Positions 16,301 to 24,416 of a stretch of 64,000 bases of DNA are shown in pieces; position 1 is the stretch's first letter; every line of letters begins with the position of its first letter. Source of the stretch: Streptomyces sp. GS7. GTDB taxonomy: Bacteria > Actinomycetota > Actinomycetes > Streptomycetales > Streptomycetaceae. The stretch is from the NCBI RefSeq assembly GCF_009834125.1, contig NZ_CP047146.1, positions 5,883,501 to 5,947,500 of the forward strand, in the 5' to 3' direction. The notes under the pieces were generated by a model. It was not told the DNA's origin and made no database searches. It saw only the letters and a list, made by a program, of their open reading frames with translations. A program made the translations under genes and the position numbers.

Positions 16301-17956
16301 ATGACCCACACGACCGTCCGCACCGCGGTCCCGACCCAGCGCCCCACCGCCGTTCTCGATGACGCACACGTAGGCGACATCCGCGGTGCACTGGGCACCA
16401 TCAAGCTCGACGACACCGCACCCCGCACCGGCCTGTCAGCCAAGCTCAAGACCCTCCTGGCCATCGTCGGCCCCGGCCTGATCGTCATGGTCGGCGACAA
16501 CGACGCCGGCGCCTTCGCCACCTACGGCCAAGCCGGCCAGAACTACAGCACCCACCTGCTGTGGACCCTCCTCCTGCTCATCCCCGTCCTCTACGTCAAC
16601 CAGGAAATGGTCCTGCGCCTCGGCGCCGTCACCGGCGTCGGCCACGCCCGCCTCATCCTCGAACGCTTCGGCAAATTCTGGGGCGCCTTCTCCGTCATCG
16701 ACCTCTTCCTCCTCAACGCCCTCACCCTGGTCACCGAGTTCATCGGCATCACCCTCGCCGCCGGCTACCTGGGGCTGCCCAAGGCCGGTTCGGTGATCCT
16801 GGCCGCCGTGGTCATCGTCTCCGCCGCCTTCACCGGCTCCTTCCGCCGGTTCGAGCGCGTGGCCATCTTCCTGTGCGCGGGGTCACTGCTGCTCATCCCG
16901 CTGTACTTCATGATCCACCCCAAGACCTCGCAGATGGCACACGACTTCGTCGTACCCACCATGCCCGGCGGATCGGGTCAGCTGGCCACCGTCATGCTGC
17001 TGATCATCGGCATCGTCGGCACCACCGTCGCCCCCTGGCAGCTGTTCTTCCAGCAGTCCTACGTCATCGACAAGCGCATCACCCCCCGCTTCATGCGCTA
17101 CGAGAAGGCCGACCTGTGGATCGGCATCGCCATCGTCGTCATCGGCGCCGCCGCCATCATGGGCTTCACCGCCACCGCCTTCACCGCAACCAAAGGCTTC
17201 GGCAACTTCACCGACGCGGCAGGCATCGCCACCGGCCTCGAAGCCCACGCCGGCAAACTCGCCGGCATCCTCTTCGCCATCGCCCTCCTCGACGCCTCCA
17301 TCATCGGCGCCTTCGCCGTCTCCCTCTCCACCGCCTACGCCATCGGCGACGTCTTCGGCATCAAGCACTCCCTCCACCGCGGCATCAAAGGCGCCAAGGG
17401 CTTCTACGCCATCTACGCCGGAGTGGTGGCCGTCGCCGCCACCATCGTCCTGATCCCCGGCTCCCCCCTCGGCCTGCTCACCGAAGGCGTCCAGACCCTC
17501 GCCGGCGTCCTCCTCCCCTCCGCCACCGTCTTCCTCCTCCTGCTCTGCAACGACCGCACCGTCCTCGGCCCCTGGACCAACGGCCCCAAAACCAACGCCT
17601 TCACCGCCACCGTCGTCGGCGTCCTCGTCACCCTCTCCATCATCCTGACCGCCTCCGTCCTCTTCCCGGACATCAGCGCCACCACCATCCTCGACATCAT
17701 GGCCGCCTGCGGCATCGCCGGAGTCCTCGCGATCGGCTACGCGGAGGTCCGCCGCCGGAACAAGGGCTGGGCCCTCAGCGGCCGGCCGATCGACCGCAGC
17801 GGCAAGGACGACTGGCGGATGCCGCCGCTGGAGACCCTGCCGAAGCCGATCTTCTCCACCGGCCGCAAGATCGGCATGGGTGCCCTGCGGACGTATCTGC
17901 TCATCGCGATGGCCCTGGTCGTCCTCAAGATCGTCGAGGTCGCGCTGCACCAGTAG
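16301..17956 (+). CDS. Nramp-related transporter, probable Mg2+ importer (NRMT type)
   Basis: A 551-residue SLC11-fold protein with about 11-12 spans and long N- and C-terminal extensions. In canonical Mn/Fe Nramps, helix 1 carries DPGN and helix 6 MPHN. Here helix 1 reads GDNDAGAFAT (D66-N67-D68-A69-G70) and helix 6 TTVAPWQ (A244-P245-W246-Q247), so the methionine that selects transition metals is absent. That pattern, and control by an M-box, matches the Nramp-related Mg2+ transporters described in Clostridium and Eggerthella. Start ATG follows GGGAGGTACGCC. mgtC follows after 88 bases. Substrate is inferred, not shown. Confidence 0.88.
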   Translation: MTHTTVRTAVPTQRPTAVLDDAHVGDIRGALGTIKLDDTAPRTGLSAKLKTLLAIVGPGLIVMVGDNDAGAFATYGQAGQNYSTHLLWTLLLLIPVLYVNQEMVLRLGAVTGVGHARLILERFGKFWGAFSVIDLFLLNALTLVTEFIGITLAAGYLGLPKAGSVILAAVVIVSAAFTGSFRRFERVAIFLCAGSLLLIPLYFMIHPKTSQMAHDFVVPTMPGGSGQLATVMLLIIGIVGTTVAPWQLFFQQSYVIDKRITPRFMRYEKADLWIGIAIVVIGAAAIMGFTATAFTATKGFGNFTDAAGIATGLEAHAGKLAGILFAIALLDASIIGAFAVSLSTAYAIGDVFGIKHSLHRGIKGAKGFYAIYAGVVAVAATIVLIPGSPLGLLTEGVQTLAGVLLPSATVFLLLLCNDRTVLGPWTNGPKTNAFTATVVGVLVTLSIILTASVLFPDISATTILDIMAACGIAGVLAIGYAEVRRRNKGWALSGRPIDRSGKDDWRMPPLETLPKPIFSTGRKIGMGALRTYLLIAMALVVLKIVEVALHQ

Positions 17957-18044
17957 GGCGCCCAACGCCCGCTCCCCCGCTCCCTGTCCAGGAGCAACCG
18001 TCCTGTCCCGCACTCGTGGTCCCGGCCACCGAAGGAGGTGCACC

Positions 18045-18776
18045 ATGCACACCCTCACCATCATCGACTTCCTGATCCGGCTCGCCACCGGCGTCGCCTG
18101 TGGAGCGCTGATCGGCGTCGAGCGCCAATGGCGTGCCCGGATGGCGGGGCTGCGCACCAACGCCCTGGTGGCCGCGGGCGCGACCCTCTTCGTCCTCTAC
18201 AGCACGGCCGTCGGCGACTCGGGCAGCCCAACCCGGGTGGCGTCCTACGTCGTCTCCGGTATCGGCTTCCTCGGCGGCGGGGTGATCCTGCGCGACGGGG
18301 CCGGAGTGCGCGGGCTCAACACCGCGGCCACGCTGTGGTGTTCCGCGGCGGTCGGCGTGCTCGCCGCCTCCGGCCGGCTGGCGCTCGCCGTCCTGGGCAC
18401 CGTCGCGGTCCTGGCCGTACACCTCGTACTGCGCCCGGCCGGGCGGCTGTTGGACCGGGCCCCGGCCTCCGGGTCCGACCCGGACGCGGCCGTCCACGCC
18501 ACTGTCCACGTGGTCTGCGAGCGCCGCGCCGAGACGCACATCCGCGCCCTCCTGCTCCAGGCACTGACCGCCTCCGGGCTGACCCCCACGGGCCTCCGGG
18601 CCCGGCGCGAGTCCGAGGACACCACCGGCTTCCGCGCCGCGGTCACCGTCTCCGGCGACATCGCCCAGGCCCTGGAGCAGGTCATCACCCGCCTCTCGCT
18701 GGAGCCCGGCGTACGGGACCTGCACTGGCACCTCAGCGACGGCGAAGTCACCGCGGAGCAGCGGGTACTGGCCTGA
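18045..18776 (+). CDS. mgtC: MgtC/SapB family membrane protein
   Basis: A 243-residue protein. The N-terminal half has four hydrophobic spans with the family blocks ACGALIGVERQWR, AGLRTNALVAAGA, GIGFLGGGVILRDG and VRGLNTAATLWCSAAVGV. The C-terminal half (about residues 150-243) is a soluble ACT-like domain, as in full-length MgtC. MgtC proteins are needed for growth at low Mg2+ and modulate the F1F0 ATPase in Salmonella; they are not themselves proven Mg2+ pumps. Start ATG has GGAGG six bases upstream. Probably co-transcribed with the NRMT gene and so under M-box control. A strong terminator follows. Confidence 0.9.
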   Translation: MHTLTIIDFLIRLATGVACGALIGVERQWRARMAGLRTNALVAAGATLFVLYSTAVGDSGSPTRVASYVVSGIGFLGGGVILRDGAGVRGLNTAATLWCSAAVGVLAASGRLALAVLGTVAVLAVHLVLRPAGRLLDRAPASGSDPDAAVHATVHVVCERRAETHIRALLLQALTASGLTPTGLRARRESEDTTGFRAAVTVSGDIAQALEQVITRLSLEPGVRDLHWHLSDGEVTAEQRVLA

Positions 18777-18786
18777 GCAATCCGGG

Positions 18787-18833
18787 GATCCGCCGCGGCC
18801 CGGCCCTCCGAGAGAGGTCGGCCGCGGCGGATC
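18787..18833 (+). terminator. Terminator after mgtC
   Basis: A perfect 14-bp stem, GATCCGCCGCGGCC (18787-18800) with GGCCGCGGCGGATC (18820-18833), and a 19-base loop, eleven bases after the mgtC stop and ahead of a convergent gene. Confidence 0.8.
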
Positions 18834-18909
18834 GTCTCTGGGCGCGGACACGGAATCGGTGGCGGCAGCGCCCTCGTACGTGTACGTGAGCGTCGCCGCC
18901 CGGCCGTTC

Positions 18910-20211
18910 CTACTTCCCCGGCTGCCCGGCGATCTGCGCGATGCCGAAGTGCACGAACTCGGCGGGCCGCACCGGCGCCACCCCGATGTCGCAGTGCACC
19001 TCCCCCGCGTCCCGCTTCTCCCGCGGATTGTTCGACTCATCGCAGACGACGTGGAACGCCTCCTCCGGGGTGCGCCCCACCAGCGCCCCCTGCCGCCACT
19101 GATCCATCAGAAACGTCGACACCGCATGCCGCAACGCCCCCCACAACCGCTCGTCGTTCGGCTCGAACACCGCCCATCTCGACGACTGCTCGATCGAGTC
19201 GCGCAGGAAGCAGACCAGCCGCCGCACGCTCAGGTACTTGCAGTCCCTGGTCGTCGACCGCGTCCGCGCACCCCACACCAGCAGTCCCCGCCCGGGGAAC
19301 GCCCGAAGGCAGTTGACGCCCACGGCGTTGAGCGCCCCCTGTTCCTCGTCGGTCAGCAGCACCGGGATCTCCAGTACGCCGCGCGGCGCCTCGTTGGCGG
19401 GGGCCCTGAACACCCCGCGCTCGGCATCCGTACGGGCCCACACCCCCGCCATGTGACCGCACGGCGGCACGGTCCGCCGCCGCCCCTCGATACCGGGGAC
19501 GGCGACCCAGGGGTAGTACAGCGCGGTGAACGCCGCGTCGTCGGTGGTGGGCGCCGCCAACTGCCCGTTCGCGAAGGTCTCCACCGCGCCGGGGAGCAGG
19601 CCCGGCGGCGGATCCACCAGCGCGAGCCGGTTGCCCATCTCGGTGCAGTGCTTCAGTACGGCCTCGATCAGGACCTTGCCGTCCGCCGGATTCACCGCGA
19701 CGGGGTCTTCGGCCGTGGGAACGGCCCGGGTCATCTCCCAGAGGTTGGGCACCGCGACCATGCTGACCCCGGGCTCGGTCACCAGCCCGCCGAGTCCGGT
19801 GCGGTCCACCGCGCCGCCGGCGAGCGCCGCGGCGGTCACCGGCTTCGTCGGATCGGTGAACCCCACGACGTAGCAGGACTGCCCGCCGTTGGCGAAGAAG
19901 CCGTAGACCGCCTCGGCGAGAGTGAAGCACCGTTCCAGGGCGTTGCGGTCCTTCGGTGTGGTGACCTCCGCCCGCTCCTGCGTCAGCCCCTCCATGCTGT
20001 AGCGGACGACGAACTCCCGCCAGCCGCGGACCAGTCGCGGAGTCCGGCGTTCCGCGTCCGTGTACGACGCGACCGCCGCATGGGGATCGTCCTTCGGGGA
20101 CACGCGCGTATAGCCGAGAAAGGCCGGAACGGACGTGCTCGCGCCGGTGATCGTACGCACGCCACCGGGCTTCTCCGTGACGTGGGCCCCGGGCGGATCG
20201 GGCGGTGTCAT
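18910..20211 (-). CDS. Contractile-tail sheath family protein, orphan
   Basis: A 433-residue protein with the phage/contractile-injection sheath architecture. The N-terminal GAHVTEKPGGVRTITGASTS followed by VPAFLGYT matches the conserved start of T4 gp18-like sheaths. A mid-domain has YYPWVAVPG and PPCGHMAGVWARTDAERGVF. The C-terminal domain has CLRAFPGRGLLVWGARTRS, KYLSVRRLVCFLRDSIEQSS and VFEPNDERLW, the usual sheath core. Start MTPPDPPG has GAAGGAG upstream. No baseplate, spike, AAA+ ATPase or capsid gene is nearby, so it is either a relic of an injection system or a partner for machinery encoded elsewhere. Confidence 0.88.
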   Translation of the reverse strand: MTPPDPPGAHVTEKPGGVRTITGASTSVPAFLGYTRVSPKDDPHAAVASYTDAERRTPRLVRGWREFVVRYSMEGLTQERAEVTTPKDRNALERCFTLAEAVYGFFANGGQSCYVVGFTDPTKPVTAAALAGGAVDRTGLGGLVTEPGVSMVAVPNLWEMTRAVPTAEDPVAVNPADGKVLIEAVLKHCTEMGNRLALVDPPPGLLPGAVETFANGQLAAPTTDDAAFTALYYPWVAVPGIEGRRRTVPPCGHMAGVWARTDAERGVFRAPANEAPRGVLEIPVLLTDEEQGALNAVGVNCLRAFPGRGLLVWGARTRSTTRDCKYLSVRRLVCFLRDSIEQSSRWAVFEPNDERLWGALRHAVSTFLMDQWRQGALVGRTPEEAFHVVCDESNNPREKRDAGEVHCDIGVAPVRPAEFVHFGIAQIAGQPGK

Positions 20212-20433
20212 GGGTGGTGCTCCTTCTCCGGGCGGCGGGCCCCGGCCGTTCGCGTACGAGGAGTTCACCGGTGGCCGGGACCTGCCGGATCTCCACCACG
20301 TCCTGTTCCAGGGTGAGTCCCGATACCTGCCGCACGGTCTCCGCCCGGAACGTGCCGAGTTCGCCGGTGGTCCGGACTCCGCCGGGGAGTTGCCTGACGA
20401 GGACGCCAGGCGCCGGCAGACCTTCGGACATCG
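20212..20433 (-). pseudogene. Truncated tail-tube (gp19-like) protein fragment
   Basis: An ATG at 20433 opens a frame whose first 65 residues look like the N-terminal half of T4 gp19-like tail tubes: FRAETVRQVSGLTLEQDVVE followed by IRQVPATGELLVRERPG. Functional tubes of about 145 residues then continue with an xGEVTVTRG strand. Here similarity stops at the ribosome binding site of the sheath gene, and the frame runs on through the sheath gene without resemblance to a tube. I read it as a deletion relic, upstream of rather than downstream of the sheath. No clear ribosome binding site is seen. Confidence 0.5.
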
Positions 20434-20627
20434 CGGCGGGCCCTCTCTGTCGAGGCGTCAGGTGCACCGGCCGGAAGCCGTACCCCCGCTCGGCGCCGGC
20501 CCCACCTCCCGGCCGCCCTCCCTCCCCGTAACCACCCTTGGGAGTGAGGGCATTTCGCATGTGTGCGCGGTTTCGGTGCGCCCGTACGACCGTCGGCGAT
20601 CGGGCGTGATCGCACCGCATCGCAACA

Positions 20628-20687
20628 GGGGCCGGAACGATCCTCGCGGCACCGCGGTGAGCGGTGCGCGACGACCGTCCCGGCCCC
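20628..20687. repeat. Composite inverted repeat in divergent intergenic region
   Basis: Outer arms GGGGCCGGAACG (20628-20639) and CGTCCCGGCCCC (20676-20687) pair at 11 of 12 positions; an inner perfect stem GCACCGC-GGTGA-GCGGTGC (20649-20667) sits between them. The 389-base gap 20434-20822 holds this structure and the TetR promoter; no gene is supported. Confidence 0.5.
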
Positions 20688-20760
20688 TTCCCACCCGATT
20701 CGGGCGATCCCCCGCGTCGCCCGAACCAGGCAGCCTGGCCGGATTTCCGAACCACTCGGG

Positions 20761-20802
20761 TCGGACATCCCCAGCTGCGCTGAGTATATTGGCTCTCAGC
20801 CA
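20761..20802 (+). promoter_or_regulatory. TetR-gene promoter with short palindrome
   Basis: A TATATT (20785-20790), rare in this G/C-rich DNA, is a good -10 box with TCGGAC 18 bases upstream. TGGCT-CTC-AGCCA (20790-20802) overlaps its end and the expected transcription start, suggesting autorepression. Confidence 0.55.
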
Positions 20803-20822
20803 GTCAACGCAGGAGTTATAGG

Positions 20823-21464
20823 ATGTCCCCCCGCAGCGCATCGGTCAATGAAGAATTGCGACGGCGCTCCCGCGAGCGGCTGTTGCAGGCGACGGTCGAG
20901 CTGGTGGGCGAGCGTGGCTACGAGGCCACGACGCTGGGCGACATCGCCCAGCGGGCGGGGGCCGCGCGCGGGCTGATCTCGTACTACTTCCCCAGCAAGC
21001 ACCAGTTGCTCCAGTCCGCCGTACACCGGCTGATGCACCGCACGCTCCAAGCAGCGCTGGAGCGGGCACCGCGGCCCGCCGGACCGGACGCGGGGCGGGA
21101 GTTGATGGCCCGGGCCATCGACGCGATCCTGGGTCTCGCCCACGACGAGCCGCTCCTGATGCGCACGCACATGGCGGGGATCCTGACCGCCGCGGGCTTC
21201 GTCCAGTGCCCCGAACAGCAGCGGCTGGCCCAGCTGCTGAGGGACACGGTGGTGGCGTACGGGTCGACCGATCCCGACACCGACTACCCGCTGCTGCGGG
21301 CGCTGCTGATGGGGTCGGTGGTGCCCATGCTCCTCCCGGGAGCGCAGATGCCGCGCATCCGGCTGCGCGCCGAGCTGTTCCAACGCTACGGGCTCACCTG
21401 GGAGTTGGGGGTACCGCCCGGTGAACGGCCACCCGCCGGGTCGACGACACAGGGGCTGCGCTAG
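20823..21464 (+). CDS. TetR/AcrR-family transcriptional regulator
   Basis: A 213-residue regulator with an N-terminal TetR helix-turn-helix at residues 10-60: RERLLQATVELVGERGYEAT, then TLGDIAQRAGAARGLISYYF and PSKHQLLQSAVHRLM. The C-terminal ligand domain is helical and unassigned. Start ATG follows CAGGAG. It is not adjacent to an obvious target; the divergent neighbour is the sheath/tube relic and the downstream gene is convergent. Autoregulation is likely from the palindrome over its promoter. It ends just before a G/C palindrome (21476-21489) shared with the DUF6214 gene. Confidence 0.88.
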   Translation: MSPRSASVNEELRRRSRERLLQATVELVGERGYEATTLGDIAQRAGAARGLISYYFPSKHQLLQSAVHRLMHRTLQAALERAPRPAGPDAGRELMARAIDAILGLAHDEPLLMRTHMAGILTAAGFVQCPEQQRLAQLLRDTVVAYGSTDPDTDYPLLRALLMGSVVPMLLPGAQMPRIRLRAELFQRYGLTWELGVPPGERPPAGSTTQGLR

Positions 21465-21499
21465 CCGAAAGCCCGGGCCGGCGCCGGCCGGGATGCGCA

Positions 21500-22318
21500 C
21501 TAGCGCTTGTTGTGGCGCGGTGTCAGCAGGCCGGCGTCGCGGGCTCCGGCGATCAGGCGCAGCGCCCGGCGGCGGTTGCGGCCGGTGGCGGTCATGACGG
21601 CCAGCACGGGGTCCCGGCCTTCCTTCTGGGCCGCGCGGTAGGCGTCGGCGGCAAGCTTGCGGCGTTCGCTGGCCCGCGATCGCACGAGGACGGCGGAGCG
21701 GACGGCGGAGGAGGAGTCGCCCACCGCTGCGGTATCGGCGGCGTCGGCGACCTCAGCAGTGTCGGCGGCGTCGGCCGGATCGGCCGGATCGGCCGGCGCC
21801 TCGGGTCCGGTCGTCCCCGGTTCCGGATCGGCCGGTGCGCCGAGCGGAGTGCCGGTGCCCGTTCCGCAGAGCGCTCCCTCACCGCGGACGACGTCCTCGG
21901 CCGGTGCGTCGTCCCCTGAAGTGCCCGATCGCTGCTCCCCCGGCAGCACCCCGCCGTCGCCGCTCCCCGCCACGGCGCCCACCGTCGGCTCCGGGACGGG
22001 CGGGCGCTTCGGGGGGCGGCCGGTGGCCGCGCGGCAGGCGTCGTCGAGGGGGCCGTCGATCCAGCGGGCGAGGGCGGCGAGCGCGTCCAGCGTCAGCGGG
22101 GGATCGGCGCGTACGTCCTCGACGGTGAGGTGGTCGTCGGACGCCGTCACCAGCACATCGATCCGGGCGCCGTCGGTGAAGGTGAGCCGGGCGCTGAACC
22201 AGGGGCCCAGTTCGGGCGCGGCCGAGCCGTGGGCCCGAAGTTCCCAACTGGGCCACTCCAATGCCGCGTCCTGGGCTTTATATCGGTGATTAACGGTATA
22301 AAAGTCACTTTCCGACAC
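21500..22318 (-). CDS. DUF6214-like Streptomyces protein
   Basis: A 272-residue protein in two conserved parts joined by a low-complexity linker. The N-terminal part (1-105) begins SESDFYTVNHRYKAQDAALE and has ARLTFTDGARIDVLV and LDALAALARWIDGPLDDACR. The linker (about 110-205) is rich in Ala/Asp/Pro with ADPADPADAADTAE repeats. The C-terminal part has AADAYRAAQKEGRDPVLAVM and ends GLLTPRHNKR, a helix-turn-helix-like tail. Function unknown. The GTG start is preceded by eight consecutive T residues, with GGAGG 13 bases and AGG 8 bases away, an unusual initiation region. Confidence 0.75.
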   Translation of the reverse strand: MSESDFYTVNHRYKAQDAALEWPSWELRAHGSAAPELGPWFSARLTFTDGARIDVLVTASDDHLTVEDVRADPPLTLDALAALARWIDGPLDDACRAATGRPPKRPPVPEPTVGAVAGSGDGGVLPGEQRSGTSGDDAPAEDVVRGEGALCGTGTGTPLGAPADPEPGTTGPEAPADPADPADAADTAEVADAADTAAVGDSSSAVRSAVLVRSRASERRKLAADAYRAAQKEGRDPVLAVMTATGRNRRRALRLIAGARDAGLLTPRHNKR

Positions 22319-22456
22319 AAAAAAAACCTAGCCTCCAGCCGACCCGGCCAAGGGGCGCGGCACGCTCATCGGACCGGGAGCAACCCCGATAGCTCAGCTC
22401 TCCCGCCGCACGCCCGCCGGTGCGATCCTGGGGGTACTCCGCGGAAGGGGCCACCC

Positions 22457-23830
22457 GTGCTTCGTGTCGCAGTGATCGGTTCCGGACCGAGCGGTGTCTA
22501 CACCGCCCAGTCGCTGGTCGAGCAAGAGGCCGTCCCGGACATCGAGGTCTATGTCCTGGACCGGCTGCCCTGCCCTTACGGGCTGGTGCGCTACGGCGTG
22601 GCACCGGACCACGAGAAGATCAAATCGCTGCAGAACAACCTGCGGACGGTGCTGGAGCATCCACGCGTGCACTTCCTGGGGAACGTGGAAGTGGGCGCCC
22701 AGGGGGTGAGCCTGGAGGAGCTGCACAAGATCTTCCACGCGGTGGTGTTCTGCGTGGGCGCGGCCACCGACCGGCATCTGGGCATCCCCGGCGAGGAGCT
22801 GCCCGGCAGCCATCCGGCCACCGAGTTCGTCGCCTGGTACAGCGCGCATCCCGACGCACCGGCCGAAGGCTTCACACTGGGGGCGCGCTCCGCCGTCGTG
22901 ATCGGCGTGGGGAACGTGGCGGTGGACGTGGCGCGGATGCTGTCCCGGGGCGCCGCCGAACTCGCCGCCACCGATATGCCGCAGGGGGCACTGGGCGCGC
23001 TCGCGGACAGCCGCGTCGAGGACGTCTGGATGGTCGGCCGACGCGGGCCCTCGCAGGCGAAGTTCACCACCAAGGAGCTGCGGGAACTGGGGTCGCTGCC
23101 CGGTACGCAGGTGCGGGTGCGGCCCGACGAGCTGGCGCTGGACCCGGCGTACCGCGATCCGGCGGAACTTCCGGCGCCGCTGCGGCGCAACGTCGAGGTG
23201 CTGCGCGGCTGGGCCGAGCGTCCGGTGGCCATGGCCGCCGGGGTGGGGCGGCTGCGCCGGATCCATCTGCGGTTCTTCCTGCGGCCGGCCGCACTGCTCG
23301 GGGACGAGGCCACGGGGGTGCGCGCGGTGCGGTTCGAGCGGACCGTGCCCGACGGGCGGGGCGGGGTCACGGGAACGGGCGAATTCGAGGACATCGAGGG
23401 GCAGTTGGTGCTGCGTTCGGTCGGCTACCGGGGGCTGCCGCAGCCGGGGCTGCCGTTCGACGAGGCGACCGGGACGGTACCGCACCTGGCCGGGCGGGTC
23501 CTGCGGGACGGGGCGCCGGACCCCGGTGTCTACGTAGCGGGCTGGATCAAGCGCGGCCCGACCGGGGTGATCGGTACCAACCGGCCGTGCGCCAAGGAGA
23601 CCGCGGCGTCGCTGCTGGCCGATGCCGCCGACCTGGCACGGCGGTTGCCGGCCGGGGACCCGGTGGCGGCGCTGGAGCGGGCCGGGCAGCGGCCGGTGCC
23701 CTGGCGCGGCTGGCTGGCCATCGAGGCCGCGGAGGCGGAGTGGGGCCGCGGCCTGGGGCGCGGGACGGTCAAACTGCCGGACTGGGAAGGGCTGTTGACC
23801 GCGGCGCGCTCGGCGATGGTCGGCCGCTGA
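22457..23830 (+). CDS. Ferredoxin/adrenodoxin-type NADP+ reductase (FprA-like)
   Basis: A 457-residue flavoprotein that moves electrons between NADPH and ferredoxin, for example to supply cytochromes P450. The FAD-binding GSGPSGVYTAQ lies at residues 7-17 and the NADP-binding GVGNVAVDVARML near 154. The family-specific segments PYGLVRYGVAPDHEKIKSLQ and GWIKRGPTGVIGTNRPCAKE identify the adrenodoxin-reductase class rather than a plant-type reductase. Length is normal. The GTG start follows GGAAGGGGCCACCC. A P450 gene lies 31 kb away and has no ferredoxin beside it, so this reductase could serve it, but this is only a possibility. Confidence 0.92.
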   Translation: MLRVAVIGSGPSGVYTAQSLVEQEAVPDIEVYVLDRLPCPYGLVRYGVAPDHEKIKSLQNNLRTVLEHPRVHFLGNVEVGAQGVSLEELHKIFHAVVFCVGAATDRHLGIPGEELPGSHPATEFVAWYSAHPDAPAEGFTLGARSAVVIGVGNVAVDVARMLSRGAAELAATDMPQGALGALADSRVEDVWMVGRRGPSQAKFTTKELRELGSLPGTQVRVRPDELALDPAYRDPAELPAPLRRNVEVLRGWAERPVAMAAGVGRLRRIHLRFFLRPAALLGDEATGVRAVRFERTVPDGRGGVTGTGEFEDIEGQLVLRSVGYRGLPQPGLPFDEATGTVPHLAGRVLRDGAPDPGVYVAGWIKRGPTGVIGTNRPCAKETAASLLADAADLARRLPAGDPVAALERAGQRPVPWRGWLAIEAAEAEWGRGLGRGTVKLPDWEGLLTAARSAMVGR

Positions 23831-23846
23831 GGCGGGCGGTCCTCGG

Positions 23847-24218
23847 TCACCGCTCGCCGAGGCGGCGCTCCTGGAGCCGGGCGGCCCGCAGGACGCCGTC
23901 GATCAGACCGGGGAACAGCTCCTCCAGATCGGCCCGGCGCAGCCCGTTCATCTTGGCCGTACCCCGGTAGATCTGCTGGATGACGCCGTGCTCGCGCAGC
24001 ACCCGGAAGTGGTGTGTACAGGTCGACTTGCTGACCGGGAGCTCGATGTCCGCGCAGTTCAGCTCGCCCTCGGCGGCGGCCAGCGCACAGACGATCCGCA
24101 GCCGCATCGGGTCGGCGAGGGCGTGCAGCACATCGGCGAGCCGGATGTCCTCGCGGGCCGGATGCGGAAGCGACCGGGAGCCCGCGGGGGTGCCCGTCGC
24201 TGTCGTAACGGTCGGCAT
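23847..24218 (-). CDS. ArsR-family winged-helix regulator
   Basis: A 123-residue regulator. A short disordered N-terminus is followed by VLHALADPMRLRIVCALAAA (ArsR helices 1-2) and LPVSKSTCTHHFRVLREHGV (recognition helix region), then a wing and C-terminal helix RAARLQERR. The ELxCVC metal site of true ArsR/SmtB sensors is absent, so a non-metal or redox signal is likely. Start ATG has AGGAG upstream. It is divergent from an old-yellow-enzyme gene, a recurrent pairing, and the inverted repeat between them is a likely operator for both. Confidence 0.88.
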   Translation of the reverse strand: MPTVTTATGTPAGSRSLPHPAREDIRLADVLHALADPMRLRIVCALAAAEGELNCADIELPVSKSTCTHHFRVLREHGVIQQIYRGTAKMNGLRRADLEELFPGLIDGVLRAARLQERRLGER

Positions 24219-24318
24219 GGCGGCTCCTGGGCTGCGGATCTGGCGACCGGCGGCGCGCTCGCCCGCGATCTCCGGGTGAGCGCCGCGGTCTCTGAGGGAT
24301 CCATTGTACGAGGGACAT

Positions 24319-24355
24319 CGTAGTTTGACATTCACCGTACTACGACGCCTATCGT
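24319..24355 (+). promoter_or_regulatory. Promoter and inverted repeat between ArsR and OYE genes
   Basis: TTGACA (24325-24330) is a perfect -35 box, with TATCGT (24350-24355) 19 bases on as a possible -10. The -35 lies inside the inverted repeat CGTAGT (24319-24324)-N14-ACTACG (24339-24344), so a bound ArsR protein would block polymerase. Confidence 0.6.
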
Positions 24356-24416
24356 ATGAGCCGGGATCCAGCGGGACCCCGGACCACCCGTTCGCCCTCA
24401 GGTACAGGAGCCTGCC

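Noticed and set aside
19037..20755. A 572-codon minus-strand frame overlapping the sheath gene
   Set aside because: Only its part near 20433-20240 resembles a protein (tail tube); the rest overlaps the well-supported sheath frame.
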